The notes: generated by a model from the sequence alone, not told the origin. A stretch of 64,000 bases of DNA from SB15 sp964639245 (GCA_964639245.1 CAZXCU010000001.1:1054001-1118000); one strand, 5' to 3'; positions 15,458 to 24,414 are shown, counted from the first letter of the stretch. Numbers and translations are program-made.

Positions 15458-17398
15458 TTATGCTGGTACAAGCACTTCTTGCTCGTGCTTTAGATGAGTA
15501 AGCGCTTCCGAATGAGACGGCAATTGCACAGTAAAAGTTGACCCCTTGCCGGGTTCACTTTTCATCGTTAAGCTGCCCTCCAGAATTTCAGTCAACCGTT
15601 TAGAAATCGGCAAGCCCAACCCCGTGCCTTCCCCTTTTTTAAGCCCTTCGTGAGTTTGGCGGAAGGTTTCAAAAACGAGGTCATGGTCTTCTTTGGCAAT
15701 CCCAATGCCGGTATCTTGGACACTAAAGACAAATTGTCCGTTCGCATGACTTAAGCTCATGGTGACATTGCCATGTTCAGTAAATTTGCAGGCATTGGAC
15801 ACCAGATTCAGCATGATTTGGCGCGTGCGACGGCGGTCGCCAAGAATGAGTGGGAGGTCGGGCTGCAAGTTCAACCGCAGTTCAACCGGTTTGCTGGCTA
15901 ACATCGCTTGGGCAACTTCCGCCACCGAATGGAACTCTTTGCTCAGGTCAACATCATCTTCGACAAATAACTTCAACTGGCCTGCCTCAATTTTGGAAAT
16001 GTCCAGCAGGTCGTTAATCAGGCTGAGCAAGTGTTTGCCGTTGTCCACCACCCGATCCATCGTTTCAATTTGTTGGGGGTTGACCTCGCCTAACATGCCC
16101 GAACTGACAAATTTGGTGAAGTTTAGGATGGCATTGAGCGGTGTCCGTAATTCATGCGACATATTGGTTAAAAATTGGCTTTTGACGCGGTTGGCGTTTT
16201 CAGCCTCTTGGCGGGCAAGGTCAAGCGCGAGGTTGGTTTTTTCGAGAGTCACATTTTGCAAGGCCAACTCATTACGCTGACTTTTAATTTCCTGTTCGGC
16301 TAAGGCACGTTTTGCTAACAAACGCGCAACGAAGTAGGCTACACCGATGATCGCCACGACCAATATCCCCCCAAAAAAGAGCAAAGTGTCTAAATCTCCT
16401 AATTTTTGCGGGGTGAGGGCTGTGGCAGGGACAACCGAGACCAGTTTCCAAGAGTATTCCCCAGAATTGATCGGAGCCTCGCTGGAAGCAAATGCCTCGC
16501 GTGCGCCGGTGCTGGATTGCCAAGTTTCTAGCAAAGGAAACACTGTGACAAAGGTATAGAGGCCATCTTCTTGGAACTGACCCGTTTCAGTGGTGTTCAT
16601 CTGAGGCCAAGCCGCCGAAAACGCATTGCCAAAAGTTCGGTCTAAGCGGTCTTCATACATGAACCCCCATTCATCTTCGGGGGTTGGGCCTTTGAGCCAG
16701 TAACCGTCTTTATTCAGCAACATGATTTCTGAGTCATATTGCGGGGTAATCCAGCTCAATTGATCGAGGAGTTGACTGGCAAAATAATTGACAATGACAA
16801 TGCCGCGTTGAGTGCCGTCAGCCCCGACAAGCGGGGTTGCAAACCGAATCATGGGTTTGAGGGGTTGTTCTACTTCGCCACGCTCAATATTTAGGTCAAG
16901 CGGCGAGACAAAAATTTGCCCCGCTTGTAATTGAACGGTGTCTTTAAAGTAGTAACGTTCGCCTTGATTTTGCAGATTTTCCTCTGCTACTAGAATCGGC
17001 TCGCCTTTGTTGTAGTTAACGCGAACGATTTCTAAGCCAGTCTCATCAATATAGCGTATTTGGTCGTAGCGCCCGGTATTGCTAGAAAAAAGCAAAAACA
17101 ATTCCGCCAGTGTCTCGCGGTTGGTTAGGGAGTTCTCATCCAAGAGATCTTGAATTTCGCTGCTGTTGGCAAGGATAAACAAATCTCCGGCAACCACATC
17201 AAATTCGTTGGAAATAAAGCGTGACAGCAATTCGGTTTGGCTGTCCTGTTCGGTTTCGATGGTCTCCAAACTGCCTGTATAGCGTACTTGGTAAATAATT
17301 CCTAGCGCAATTGCCAGCAGTAGAAGGGCAGGCACAGCGAGCATCACGGCGCGGCGCAGAACATCCGATAGTAACGGTAAAACGCTCATATTTTGCAT
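15458..17398 (-). CDS. Membrane histidine kinase with dCache-type sensor
   Basis: 646 residues. TM1 at about 17-38, a 290-residue extracytoplasmic region of dCache type, TM2 near 340-360, a short coiled-coil linker, HisKA with the H box F-L-T-N-M-S-H-E-L-R-T-P-L-N (about residue 410), then HATPase with N box (L-V-S-N-A-C-K-F), G1 (D-T-G-I-G-I) and G2 (G-T-G-L-G-L). No receiver is fused, consistent with the two separate receivers downstream. A small sensory-like gene precedes it by 20 bp. GGAG lies eight bases before the ATG. Ligand unknown; Cache domains usually bind small metabolites directly. Confidence 0.92.
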   Translation of the reverse strand: MQNMSVLPLLSDVLRRAVMLAVPALLLLAIALGIIYQVRYTGSLETIETEQDSQTELLSRFISNEFDVVAGDLFILANSSEIQDLLDENSLTNRETLAELFLLFSSNTGRYDQIRYIDETGLEIVRVNYNKGEPILVAEENLQNQGERYYFKDTVQLQAGQIFVSPLDLNIERGEVEQPLKPMIRFATPLVGADGTQRGIVIVNYFASQLLDQLSWITPQYDSEIMLLNKDGYWLKGPTPEDEWGFMYEDRLDRTFGNAFSAAWPQMNTTETGQFQEDGLYTFVTVFPLLETWQSSTGAREAFASSEAPINSGEYSWKLVSVVPATALTPQKLGDLDTLLFFGGILVVAIIGVAYFVARLLAKRALAEQEIKSQRNELALQNVTLEKTNLALDLARQEAENANRVKSQFLTNMSHELRTPLNAILNFTKFVSSGMLGEVNPQQIETMDRVVDNGKHLLSLINDLLDISKIEAGQLKLFVEDDVDLSKEFHSVAEVAQAMLASKPVELRLNLQPDLPLILGDRRRTRQIMLNLVSNACKFTEHGNVTMSLSHANGQFVFSVQDTGIGIAKEDHDLVFETFRQTHEGLKKGEGTGLGLPISKRLTEILEGSLTMKSEPGKGSTFTVQLPSHSEALTHLKHEQEVLVPA

Positions 17399-17418
17399 GT
17401 CAAATCTCCAGCGCGTGG

Positions 17419-17967
17419 TTACGCATCTAGCATCAAGTGAATCAGGGTAGATTGACCGCCATATTCCTGCCGTTGATGTTTTTCATCATATGTCACGACA
17501 AAGGATGTTTGGTCACGGAGAATATGCTGGGTTGCTCCATAGATATAGCCATAAATTAAATCATCCGGCCAGACCATGTTTTCTTCATACACAATGTGGC
17601 GCTCGGTGAGTTGTGTGACCTTGTAGCGCCCCACCTCCCCGGCGCGATGCTGTGCGACATGCAAATCTCCCAGCAAAAGGAGTTTTTGAAGCGGGTCAAC
17701 TGCGTCGAGTTCATCCAACGCTTCCATATGATAAATGAGTGCCATTCCAACGCTCACATAATTCGTGGTGAAAGCAGGGAGATGATGCCATTCGGCAAAG
17801 ACTTCAATGAATTTGTCTACCTCATACCATTCATCAGGTTCGAGGTAATCAAGTCCATGCGTTTTGAGTGAAGCTAAAACAGCTTCTCGGCGGTAGTGGT
17901 TGAAAATGGCGCTCATGCCAGCGCCCAAAACTTGTGCATGGGGGGCGTAACGATATGGATAAATCAT
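17419..17967 (-). CDS. Protein of unknown function heading the histidine-kinase operon
   Basis: 182 residues, soluble, no signal peptide. The N-terminal half has G-A-G-M-S-A-I-F-N-H-Y and P-D-E-W-Y-E-V-D-K-F-I-E-V-F, the C-terminal half an antiparallel-beta pattern (Y-K-V-T-Q-L-T-E-R-H-I-V-Y-E-E-N-M-V-W-P-D-D). I vaguely recall the x-P-D-x-W-Y motif from stand-alone sensory proteins of the Myxococcus TIGR02265 type, but do not claim membership. Being first in a transcript with a kinase and two receivers argues for a signalling role, for example modulating the kinase. Confidence 0.55.
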   Translation of the reverse strand: MIYPYRYAPHAQVLGAGMSAIFNHYRREAVLASLKTHGLDYLEPDEWYEVDKFIEVFAEWHHLPAFTTNYVSVGMALIYHMEALDELDAVDPLQKLLLLGDLHVAQHRAGEVGRYKVTQLTERHIVYEENMVWPDDLIYGYIYGATQHILRDQTSFVVTYDEKHQRQEYGGQSTLIHLMLDA

Positions 17968-18160
17968 AGGTTATTCTCTGTTATAACGTCGGTTATTTTG
18001 AGTATAGGAAGTTCATAAATCGCTGTCCGTGAATTACTTGTGAAATATGGGCATAATAAAAAACTGATGCTATTCAACACTGCTAAACCTATGACATTTA
18101 TCTATCCTTAATGCTTTGTTCATTAAAGACGTGGCCTCCGATTCGCAGTAAAATCTAAGA

Positions 18161-19522
18161 ATGCTGCTCATTCTCGAAATTCTGATTTACGGGTACGCCT
18201 TATGGTTGGGCTTGTATTTGATAGCCCGCGATGTTGAGACACGTCTCTTGCGGTACGCCGGACTAGGCCTGCTGGTCTATGCGCTGATGCTCGCCAGCGA
18301 TATTTTGCACGAATCCTCTGATGAAACTACATTTTTTATGCGGGTGGGTTGGCCTTTGCCCCTGTGGTTAAGTGCTTGCTGGTTCTTGGCGATTTTAGAA
18401 CTCCTGCCCGAAAACCATTCCCTGCGTCTGCGGATGACTGCTCCTATGCGGCTTCTTTTTCTGGGTGCTATGGGCATCTTGTATGGAATAAGTGCCGTCA
18501 CCGCCCTCATTTTTGATTATCCGAATGAGTCTCCGCAGGTGGGCTACGCGATTTTTGTGGTGGTGGTGGCAATCCCACTCGCTATATCTCTCTTAACGGT
18601 CATTCGCAGCCAGACCCATGCCCTCAAATTCATCGGGTTAGCCACTTTTTTTGTGGTGGTGGGCTTGGCGGGGTTGCTGCTAGCGCTGGATATTTTGCCG
18701 CGCAGCATTTTCCTGCTTGCCATCAGTTTTGATCTGGTCATGTTCGGTGTAGCAATTGCCTTCTGGGATGCCTCCCAACAGGGCGAAAAGCTCTGGTTAG
18801 ATATGCTGCGCTCTTTTGATGCGGCGTTTTTTATCGCGCTGCTTTTCGGGGGACAGGTGGCGCTGGTGATGCTGCTGAATGAAGAAGTCACGCTGCCCTT
18901 GATGACGCTGCTCCTGGGGATTATTGCGGCGGCGATTTTTGTGCAGGTGTGGAGCGACCCCATCCAGAATTTTTTTGACCGTTTTGCGTTTGCCAGCACA
19001 CCCGCCTTGCAACAGTCCCGCGAGGAACTGCGGAACACCGCCCGCGCCCTGCCCCGTCTTGATGACTCGGTGGATTTTTCGCGGGTGCAGGAAGCCGAAT
19101 TTGCCAAATTGACCCGCCGCGCTTTGAGCAATATGGGTAGTTTGCCCCGTTTGGCGACCAGTCCGCTTACCCAACTGCCAATTATTGAACACCGGATAGC
19201 GCAGCGTGGCGCATCCCCGGATACCCTAGAACGGGCAACCGAACTTAAACTCCTATTGACGGAAAGCATCGAACGGCTCAAGCCGCGTGGCAAAGATGCG
19301 TTTGGCATCACCGACGAATGGCGCTACTACAACGCCGTTTATTATCCTTACGTGATGGGGATTAAACCTTACAGTCGCCATTCCGATTCCAACGGCAAAG
19401 CAGCCCACCTCACCCCGATTCTGACATGGTTTCAAGCGCAAGTGCCAGAACGGACTTTGTATAACTGGCAAAATGCTGCCGCCCAACTGATTGCACAGGA
19501 TTTACGGGAAAGGATCTCCTAA
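18161..19522 (+). CDS. Polytopic membrane protein with cytoplasmic C-terminal domain, unknown function
   Basis: 453 residues. About eight hydrophobic segments fill residues 1-265, with short loops, reminiscent of the 7TM regions that precede signalling domains, followed by a 190-residue soluble tail rich in Arg, Leu and Ala (T-E-L-K-L-L-L-T-E-S-I-E-R-L-K-P and W-R-Y-Y-N-A-V-Y-Y-P-Y-V-M-G). No catalytic motif was found in the tail. No clear ribosome site precedes the ATG. The stop TAA abuts the TTG start of the hydrolase gene, so the two are translationally coupled. Function cannot be assigned. Confidence 0.65.
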   Translation: MLLILEILIYGYALWLGLYLIARDVETRLLRYAGLGLLVYALMLASDILHESSDETTFFMRVGWPLPLWLSACWFLAILELLPENHSLRLRMTAPMRLLFLGAMGILYGISAVTALIFDYPNESPQVGYAIFVVVVAIPLAISLLTVIRSQTHALKFIGLATFFVVVGLAGLLLALDILPRSIFLLAISFDLVMFGVAIAFWDASQQGEKLWLDMLRSFDAAFFIALLFGGQVALVMLLNEEVTLPLMTLLLGIIAAAIFVQVWSDPIQNFFDRFAFASTPALQQSREELRNTARALPRLDDSVDFSRVQEAEFAKLTRRALSNMGSLPRLATSPLTQLPIIEHRIAQRGASPDTLERATELKLLLTESIERLKPRGKDAFGITDEWRYYNAVYYPYVMGIKPYSRHSDSNGKAAHLTPILTWFQAQVPERTLYNWQNAAAQLIAQDLRERIS

Positions 19523-20170
19523 TTGCCGCAAACACCTCATTATTCAGACAATGCGCTAAATTATTTGTTGTATTTGCCTGAAAGTTATAGTGAAAGATCA
19601 AGTTGGCCTCTCATCGTGTTTTTGCATGGGCGGGGCGAAAGCGGCAACGACCTGACTCTGGTGAAAAAATACGGGTTGCCCTATTGGATTGACCGTGAGA
19701 AAAATTTCCCCTTTATCGTGCTATCGCCCCAATGCCCCAATGAAACCCGTTGGACTGACCATACACAGGATGTTCTCTCTCTGATAACAATGATTCAGCA
19801 GCGCTACACAGTCAACAAGATTTATTTGAATGGCTTTAGCATGGGCGGACAAGGGGCATGGCAGCTTGCCGCAGCCTACCCGCATCTTTTTAGTGCGCTG
19901 GTCGTGATTTGTGGGCGTACCCCGCCGCAAGAAAATTTCCTCGCGCAGATGATTCGGCTTAAAAACCTGCCAACTTGGGTCTTTCATGGGGCGAATGACC
20001 AGCAGGTTCCCCTCGAACATTCTCAAAAGATGGTCGCTGCCCTACAAGCGGCGGGGGGGAATGTCACTTTCACCATTTTTCCCGACGCTGACCATTTTTG
20101 CTGGGATAGAGTCTATTTGAATCCTGATTTTTACGCCTTTTTTGGCAGTGATTGGCAGTCTTTTTCGTAG
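19523..20170 (+). CDS. Alpha/beta-hydrolase (esterase/peptidase-like)
   Basis: 215 residues. The TTG start directly follows the previous stop and has AAGGA upstream; no ATG fits the conserved N-terminus. Oxyanion segment F-L-H-G-R-G-E-S-G (about 34-42), nucleophile Ser in G-F-S-M-G-G, Asp in H-G-A-N-D-Q-Q-V-P and His in D-A-D-H-F form the triad. The R-G-E-S-G-x-D and W-T-D-H segments match the dienelactone-hydrolase/PHB-depolymerase-like predicted peptidase group. No signal peptide, so cytoplasmic. Substrate not determined. Confidence 0.85.
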   Translation: MPQTPHYSDNALNYLLYLPESYSERSSWPLIVFLHGRGESGNDLTLVKKYGLPYWIDREKNFPFIVLSPQCPNETRWTDHTQDVLSLITMIQQRYTVNKIYLNGFSMGGQGAWQLAAAYPHLFSALVVICGRTPPQENFLAQMIRLKNLPTWVFHGANDQQVPLEHSQKMVAALQAAGGNVTFTIFPDADHFCWDRVYLNPDFYAFFGSDWQSFS

Positions 20171-20230
20171 ATTTGGCAGTTTGTGAAGCGCTACCATGAG
20201 TGCAGTTCGATAACCAAAGGACAAAACATC

Positions 20231-20626
20231 ATGGCAGCAATTTCAGAAATTCGTCGGAACAATCTGGTTCAGCGTTTGCTTCAATTCGATGGGGCGGTGG
20301 AAATCGCGCTCTGTGTGGGCTTGCTCGCTTACGCGGATACACTAGGCGATTGGGTCGGGCTGAGCAGCAGTCTCATCGGTGGCATCGGGATTTTCGCCTT
20401 TGCCTATGCCGCGTTCCTTTTTTACAGCGCACGCGGGGAAATTTCGCGCCGTCTGGCATGGGTGGTCGCCTTCCTCAATGTGGATTCGGCAATTTTACTC
20501 GGTGTGGGGGTGGTGCTGGCATGGAACGATTTGCCCACCGATGCCAAATGGACACTCGGTATTGCGGCAGATGCGGCGCTGCTGCTGGGTTTGGCGCAAC
20601 TGTGGGCGCTGTGGCGGTCACGGTAA
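20231..20626 (+). CDS. Small four-helix membrane protein, unknown function
   Basis: 131 residues with four hydrophobic helices (about 22-40, 45-65, 77-98, 108-127) joined by short loops. AAAGGA precedes the ATG at 20231; the open frame starts 16 codons earlier without a ribosome site. The alternation of small residues (G-G-I-G-I-F-A-F-A-Y-A-A-F) suggests tight helix packing. No motif of a known transporter is visible. Confidence 0.65.
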   Translation: MAAISEIRRNNLVQRLLQFDGAVEIALCVGLLAYADTLGDWVGLSSSLIGGIGIFAFAYAAFLFYSARGEISRRLAWVVAFLNVDSAILLGVGVVLAWNDLPTDAKWTLGIAADAALLLGLAQLWALWRSR

Positions 20627-20701
20627 AACTTGCCGTCATCTCAATTGGGGCGATGTGTGAATCGCCCTTCAATGTATAATCATGGCGAAACGAGGACAGC
20701 C

Positions 20702-21220
20702 ATGATTTACCCATTTCAAGACAAAACTCCCCGGATTGCGGAATCGGTTTACCTTGCCCCTACCGCCGTCGTTATTGGTGATGTGATTCTCAAAGCTCAA
20801 GCGAATGTCTGGTTCGGGGCGGTCATTCGGGGCGATTTGGGGCAAATTGTCGTCGGGGAACGCACCAGCATCCAAGATAATTGTGTGCTGCATGTCAACC
20901 GCCAGCATAACACCCTTGTGGGCGATGATGTTGTTGTGGGGCATGGGGTCATCATGGAGGGCTGTACGATTGGCAATCGGGTCATGCTCGGCATGAACGC
21001 CACCATTTTAAGCGGGGTGACGATTGGCGAGTATGTGGTTGTAGGGGCCGGGTCGGTGGTGCGCGAAGGCCAAACGATTCCCTCCGGTGTGCTGGTGGCG
21101 GGCGTGCCAGCCCAAATCAAACGCGACCTGACCGATATTGAGCGCAGTCGGATTCAGAAAGGCGCACAAAGTTATCTGGAAACCATGCAAGTTTATGCTA
21201 CATCCGGTATAAAAGGATAG
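20702..21220 (+). CDS. Gamma-carbonic-anhydrase-like hexapeptide-repeat protein
   Basis: 172 residues, GAGGA before the ATG and a TATAAT box at 20675-20680. Repeats of I-x-x-x-x-V form a left-handed beta-helix, with the family blocks N-V-W-F-G-A-V-I-R-G-D, S-I-Q-D-N-C-V-L-H-V and V-V-V-G-H-G-V. Gamma-class enzymes bind zinc through three His: those in V-L-H-V and G-H-G are present, but the third, usually in an L-H-G-C segment, is Glu here (M-E-G-C). It may therefore lack carbonic anhydrase activity or use an altered site. Related proteins are annotated PaaY/YrdA. Confidence 0.85.
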   Translation: MIYPFQDKTPRIAESVYLAPTAVVIGDVILKAQANVWFGAVIRGDLGQIVVGERTSIQDNCVLHVNRQHNTLVGDDVVVGHGVIMEGCTIGNRVMLGMNATILSGVTIGEYVVVGAGSVVREGQTIPSGVLVAGVPAQIKRDLTDIERSRIQKGAQSYLETMQVYATSGIKG

Positions 21221-21373
21221 GGGTTTAACATCCCTGTCAGGTGGTGGATTGGCTGCATTTATTTGGTCGTTTGCAGCTAACTCACCTTCGCGACAGGCTC
21301 ATTGTAATAATAAATCCAGCAATTCGATAGTCAATCATAAACATATATCAACAAAATTACTAAAGGTAAAAAG

Positions 21374-22405
21374 ATGAAGATTTTTATACGACTTGCCTTA
21401 TTAATCTGTATTTTTATGCTAATTGAGACTTCTAGTTTGGCTCAGACTCCCGATAATAATGTAAGTCCAGAAATTATATCTATATCTTATTTACCTCTTT
21501 CTTTGACTGGTATGATCAAAACAACTGACAACGGTAATTATCTTTATAACGAAGGCTATGTCGGAGCATCATACATCCTCAAAAAAAGTACGTCCGATAT
21601 AGTAACTGGTTTCTCAGGGGGAGCAAAAGTAGTAGCAGGGTGGTCGTCCAATGGTCAGAAATTTGCTATTGCGTATGGGACTTTAAGCGAAAGTTATAAC
21701 TTATCTAATCAAATAGCTGTTGAGATTTTCGATACTGCCGCCGAAGCAAAACAAACATTTTACCTACCCTTTCAAGATGTGACCGAAATCGCTTGGTCTC
21801 CCTTTTCCAATACACAGTTATTCATTAATGAGACAACAATTTATGATTTGTCCACTAATAAACAGCATCAGGTAGGATCTACTCAGCTTATGAACCTCAA
21901 TTCTATAGATTATAAAGTGTATGGAAACTATATATGGGCGAATAATACCCAAACTCCTGTAGCTTCAATAAAATATCTAAAAGTGCCTGTTGCTGATTCC
22001 TCTGGTTTACGAAAAGCTGAGTTTCAAATGTGTACTTTAGACAACTCTCAATGCCAAACATTAATTAACAATATTACAGTTATTCATTCTGCTGTGTTTG
22101 GTTGGGACTTCTCTTTAACTTCTAACTGGATGTTATGGGGAGGGTATGAAATTCCAACAAGCGTTGACATTGAATATTCTGTGCAGCCTCAATATCGTGG
22201 AAACAGTATTTTATATCTTAGTGACTTGTCAACAGGAGAAACGATAGAAATTATACGTACATCTTCTCTCGATTTAGAAAATATATCCATTACTAATCTT
22301 AGTTGGTCGCCTGATGGAGCGACTATTGTATTAACCACTTCTGATATGAGTTTATTAGAGAAACGCGCACCAATTATTATTGAACTAAATTGGACTTCTC
22401 AGTAA
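21374..22405 (+). CDS. Secreted protein with WD40/TolB-like repeats, AT-rich
   Basis: 343 residues with a signal peptide (cleavage after S-L-A). Three or more beta-propeller blade signatures of the type W-S-x-x-x-x-x-F-A-I-A, I-A-W-S-P-F-S-N-T-Q-L-F-I and L-S-W-S-P-D-G-A-T-I-V-L-T suggest a TolB/WD40-like propeller on the outer face. The gene is visibly richer in A and T than its neighbours and uses many AT-ending codons, which hints at recent acquisition. No function can be given. A hairpin terminator follows. Confidence 0.65.
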   Translation: MKIFIRLALLICIFMLIETSSLAQTPDNNVSPEIISISYLPLSLTGMIKTTDNGNYLYNEGYVGASYILKKSTSDIVTGFSGGAKVVAGWSSNGQKFAIAYGTLSESYNLSNQIAVEIFDTAAEAKQTFYLPFQDVTEIAWSPFSNTQLFINETTIYDLSTNKQHQVGSTQLMNLNSIDYKVYGNYIWANNTQTPVASIKYLKVPVADSSGLRKAEFQMCTLDNSQCQTLINNITVIHSAVFGWDFSLTSNWMLWGGYEIPTSVDIEYSVQPQYRGNSILYLSDLSTGETIEIIRTSSLDLENISITNLSWSPDGATIVLTTSDMSLLEKRAPIIIELNWTSQ

Positions 22406-22417
22406 GAAATTACACTG

Positions 22418-22455
22418 CCTCTAAATATGGTACGTTCAACCATACTAATTAGAGG
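22418..22455 (+). terminator. Two-part hairpin after the secreted propeller gene
   Basis: Outer stem CCTCTAA/TTAGAGG and inner stem TATGGT/ACCATA with a 7-base loop, followed by GTGGGTTTAT. It lies 12 bases after the stop and 33 bases before uxuA. The T-run is short, so some read-through into uxuA is possible. Confidence 0.6.
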
Positions 22456-22488
22456 GTGGGTTTATCACCGATAAAGAGGTCTAGTCTC

Positions 22489-23550
22489 ATGAAATTAACA
22501 ATGCGTTGGTTCGGTGAAGCCGATACCGTCCGCTTACAGCAAATTGCACAAGTTCCGGCGGTAAAAGGGATTGTGGGTACTTTGGAAGGCAAAACTGTCG
22601 ATGCGGTGTGGACATACGAAGATTTTGAAACCTTAAAACAGACTGTTAATGCAGTCGGGTTGAGTCTTGATGCGATTGAAAGCATTCCAGTGGCGGAAGC
22701 CATCAAAAGAGGCACTCCTGATCGTGATCGTTATATTGATATGTATTGCGAAAGTATTCGCAATATGGGTCGGGCAGGTATCCCGGTACTTTGCTATAAT
22801 TTTATGCCTGTTTTCGACTGGATGCGAACCGATATGGCCTTTGTATTACCCGATCATTCGGTAGTCACCCGTTACATTCATACGGAAATGAATAGCTATG
22901 ATTACTCACAGGGCTTGGAAGCGCGGGTCGCATGGGCAAAAGGATTCACGGGTGAGGAGCTACAGGCCGCCTTACAATCCTATAAAATGGTGGATGAGGC
23001 TGTTCTGTTTGAAAATCTCGCCTATTTTCTACGCCAGATTGTACCAGTGGCGGAGGCTTCTGGTGTGTATCTTGCCCTCCATCCTGATGATCCCCCTTGG
23101 TCAATCTTTGGCTTGCCACGGATTGTCTGTGATGCGGTGGGTATTCAGAAAATCCTTGAGATTACCGACAGCGTGCATCATGGGGTGACCTTCTGTACCG
23201 GGTCGCTGGGTGTGCTGGCAGACAATGATCTGCCCGCAATGGTGCGCCAGTTTGGATCGCGGATTCACTTTGTTCACTTACGCAATATTCTCTTGGAGCC
23301 AAACGGGGATTTCTGTGAGGTTGCTCATCCATCCGCGTGTGGATCAGTGGATATGGAAGCGGTCATTGAAGCGCTGATCGAGATTGGCTTCGACGGCCCT
23401 ATCCGCCCGGATCATGGTCGCCGGATATGGCAGGAGGAAACGCCGCGTGTTGGTTACGGGCTTTATGATCGGGCACTCGGCGCGATGTATCTCTATGGAG
23501 TGTGGCAGGGCATACACCATAGACGAACAGCAGCAAAGCCGGCTGTATAA
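22489..23550 (+). CDS. uxuA: Mannonate dehydratase
   Basis: 353 residues, close to the usual length of the shorter UxuA group. Converts D-mannonate to 2-keto-3-deoxygluconate in glucuronate breakdown. Signatures: M-R-W-F-G at the start, V-K-G-I-V-G-T-L, W-x-V-like segment, Y-N-F-M-P-V-F-D-W-M-R-T-D, H-P-D-D-P-P (metal ligand), F-C-T-G-S-L, R-I-H-F-V-H-L-R-N and R-P-D-H-G-R. AAAGAGG precedes the ATG. No kdgK, kdgA or uxaC is nearby, so the rest of the pathway must be elsewhere. Confidence 0.92.
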   Translation: MKLTMRWFGEADTVRLQQIAQVPAVKGIVGTLEGKTVDAVWTYEDFETLKQTVNAVGLSLDAIESIPVAEAIKRGTPDRDRYIDMYCESIRNMGRAGIPVLCYNFMPVFDWMRTDMAFVLPDHSVVTRYIHTEMNSYDYSQGLEARVAWAKGFTGEELQAALQSYKMVDEAVLFENLAYFLRQIVPVAEASGVYLALHPDDPPWSIFGLPRIVCDAVGIQKILEITDSVHHGVTFCTGSLGVLADNDLPAMVRQFGSRIHFVHLRNILLEPNGDFCEVAHPSACGSVDMEAVIEALIEIGFDGPIRPDHGRRIWQEETPRVGYGLYDRALGAMYLYGVWQGIHHRRTAAKPAV

Positions 23551-23643
23551 CTAGCCTTCTCTTTGTTAGGCAATAAGATGGTAACATCCCCGACCTTCCC
23601 GATTTTAATGCCCTTTTTATCCGAAACCGCTACAATCGCACCT

Positions 23644-24255
23644 ATGGATAATTTTCAAAATCTCTCCACCAGTCTGGGTCTGCTTTCTGCCATGCTCACG
23701 CCGGCTGTGCTAATTTCAGCCTGTGCCTCTTTAGCGCTCTCTACTTCACAGCGCCTCAGCCGTGTCACAGATCGCGTCCGCCGCATGTCCTCCCAATTTA
23801 AAGAACTGGTGATGTCGGACCCCGACTCGATTCGTCTTGAGGAAGAAGCCTTTTTGCTGGATCAACTGACCCGCACCGTGCGGCGGGCGCGTCTGCTGCA
23901 ACGTTCCCTCACCAGCACCTATCTTGCGCTGACCGTATTTGTTGCGACGAGTGTCTCGATTGGTGTGGTTGCCATCACCGAAGAAAAATACGCGGGCTGG
24001 CCGATTGTTTTAAGCGGGGTAGGCGTGACACTGTTGTTTCGCTCCAGCGCCTTGCTCATCCTTGAAGCCTATGTTGCCCGCCGCACCATTGACCTTGAAA
24101 TGCAATTTGTGCTGAAATTGGCGGAAAAACAAGCTCCTACCAAAGTCCGCGAACATCGCCAGAAAAAAGCCATCCCGCATTGGATTTTTCTGCAAGAAAA
24201 TCTGGAAGATTTACAGGATTTGTCCCAACGGTTCTTAGGCCGCGAAAAATCGTAA
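23644..24255 (+). CDS. DUF2721-like membrane protein
   Basis: 203 residues from the ATG at 23644; starts at 23563 or 23578 are open but fit less well. The N-terminal membrane segment (L-L-S-A-M-L-T-P-A-V-L-I-S-A-C-A) is followed by R-L-S-R-V-T-D-R-V-R-R, then two more membrane helices near residues 90-135 (T-Y-L-A-L-T-V-F-V-A-T and G-V-G-V-T-L-L-F-R-S-S-A). This layout of three helices with a conserved basic R-x-x-x-R segment matches DUF2721. Cytoplasmic C-terminal tail with a basic patch. Role unknown. Confidence 0.7.
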   Translation: MDNFQNLSTSLGLLSAMLTPAVLISACASLALSTSQRLSRVTDRVRRMSSQFKELVMSDPDSIRLEEEAFLLDQLTRTVRRARLLQRSLTSTYLALTVFVATSVSIGVVAITEEKYAGWPIVLSGVGVTLLFRSSALLILEAYVARRTIDLEMQFVLKLAEKQAPTKVREHRQKKAIPHWIFLQENLEDLQDLSQRFLGREKS

Positions 24256-24291
24256 TGGAGAAAGCACAAAAGACTCTCATATGTTTGAAAT

Positions 24292-24320
24292 TTGCAACTG
24301 ACCCAACTCCCTTGTAAACT
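24292..24320 (+). promoter_or_regulatory. Candidate promoter upstream of cmk
   Basis: TTGCAA (24292-24297), a 17-bp spacer and TAAACT (24315-24320) match sigma-70 boxes at 4 of 6 positions each. Start near 24327 would place a short reading frame and a terminator hairpin in the cmk leader. Confidence 0.4.
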
Positions 24321-24346
24321 ATGAGAAAGTCATTTTGAGAACCACC

Positions 24347-24388
24347 ATGCGGAAAAAATTTGCTATTCCTCATACAACCGTCGGATGA
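24347..24388 (+). CDS. Possible 13-codon leader peptide ahead of cmk
   Basis: ATG to TGA frame of 13 codons (M-R-K-K-F-A-I-P-H-T-T-V-G). Its stop directly abuts the stem of the terminator hairpin at 24389-24414, which is the geometry of transcription attenuators. There is no strong ribosome site (TTGAGAACCACC precedes it) and no run of a single amino acid codon, so it could equally be chance. Confidence 0.25.
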   Translation: MRKKFAIPHTTVG

Positions 24389-24414
24389 AAAGAGCCACTA
24401 TTGGCTCTTTTTTT
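24389..24414 (+). terminator. Rho-independent terminator in the cmk leader
   Basis: Perfect 9-bp stem AAAGAGCCA/TGGCTCTTT with loop CTAT, and the T-run continues to 24414. It lies 134 bases after the preceding gene and 26 bases before cmk, so it either ends a short upstream transcript or attenuates cmk. Confidence 0.8.

Noticed and set aside
18544..19311. A 255-codon frame on the minus strand
   Set aside because: Antisense to the membrane protein gene at 18161-19522; Ser/Arg-rich translation typical of a shadow frame, no ribosome site.
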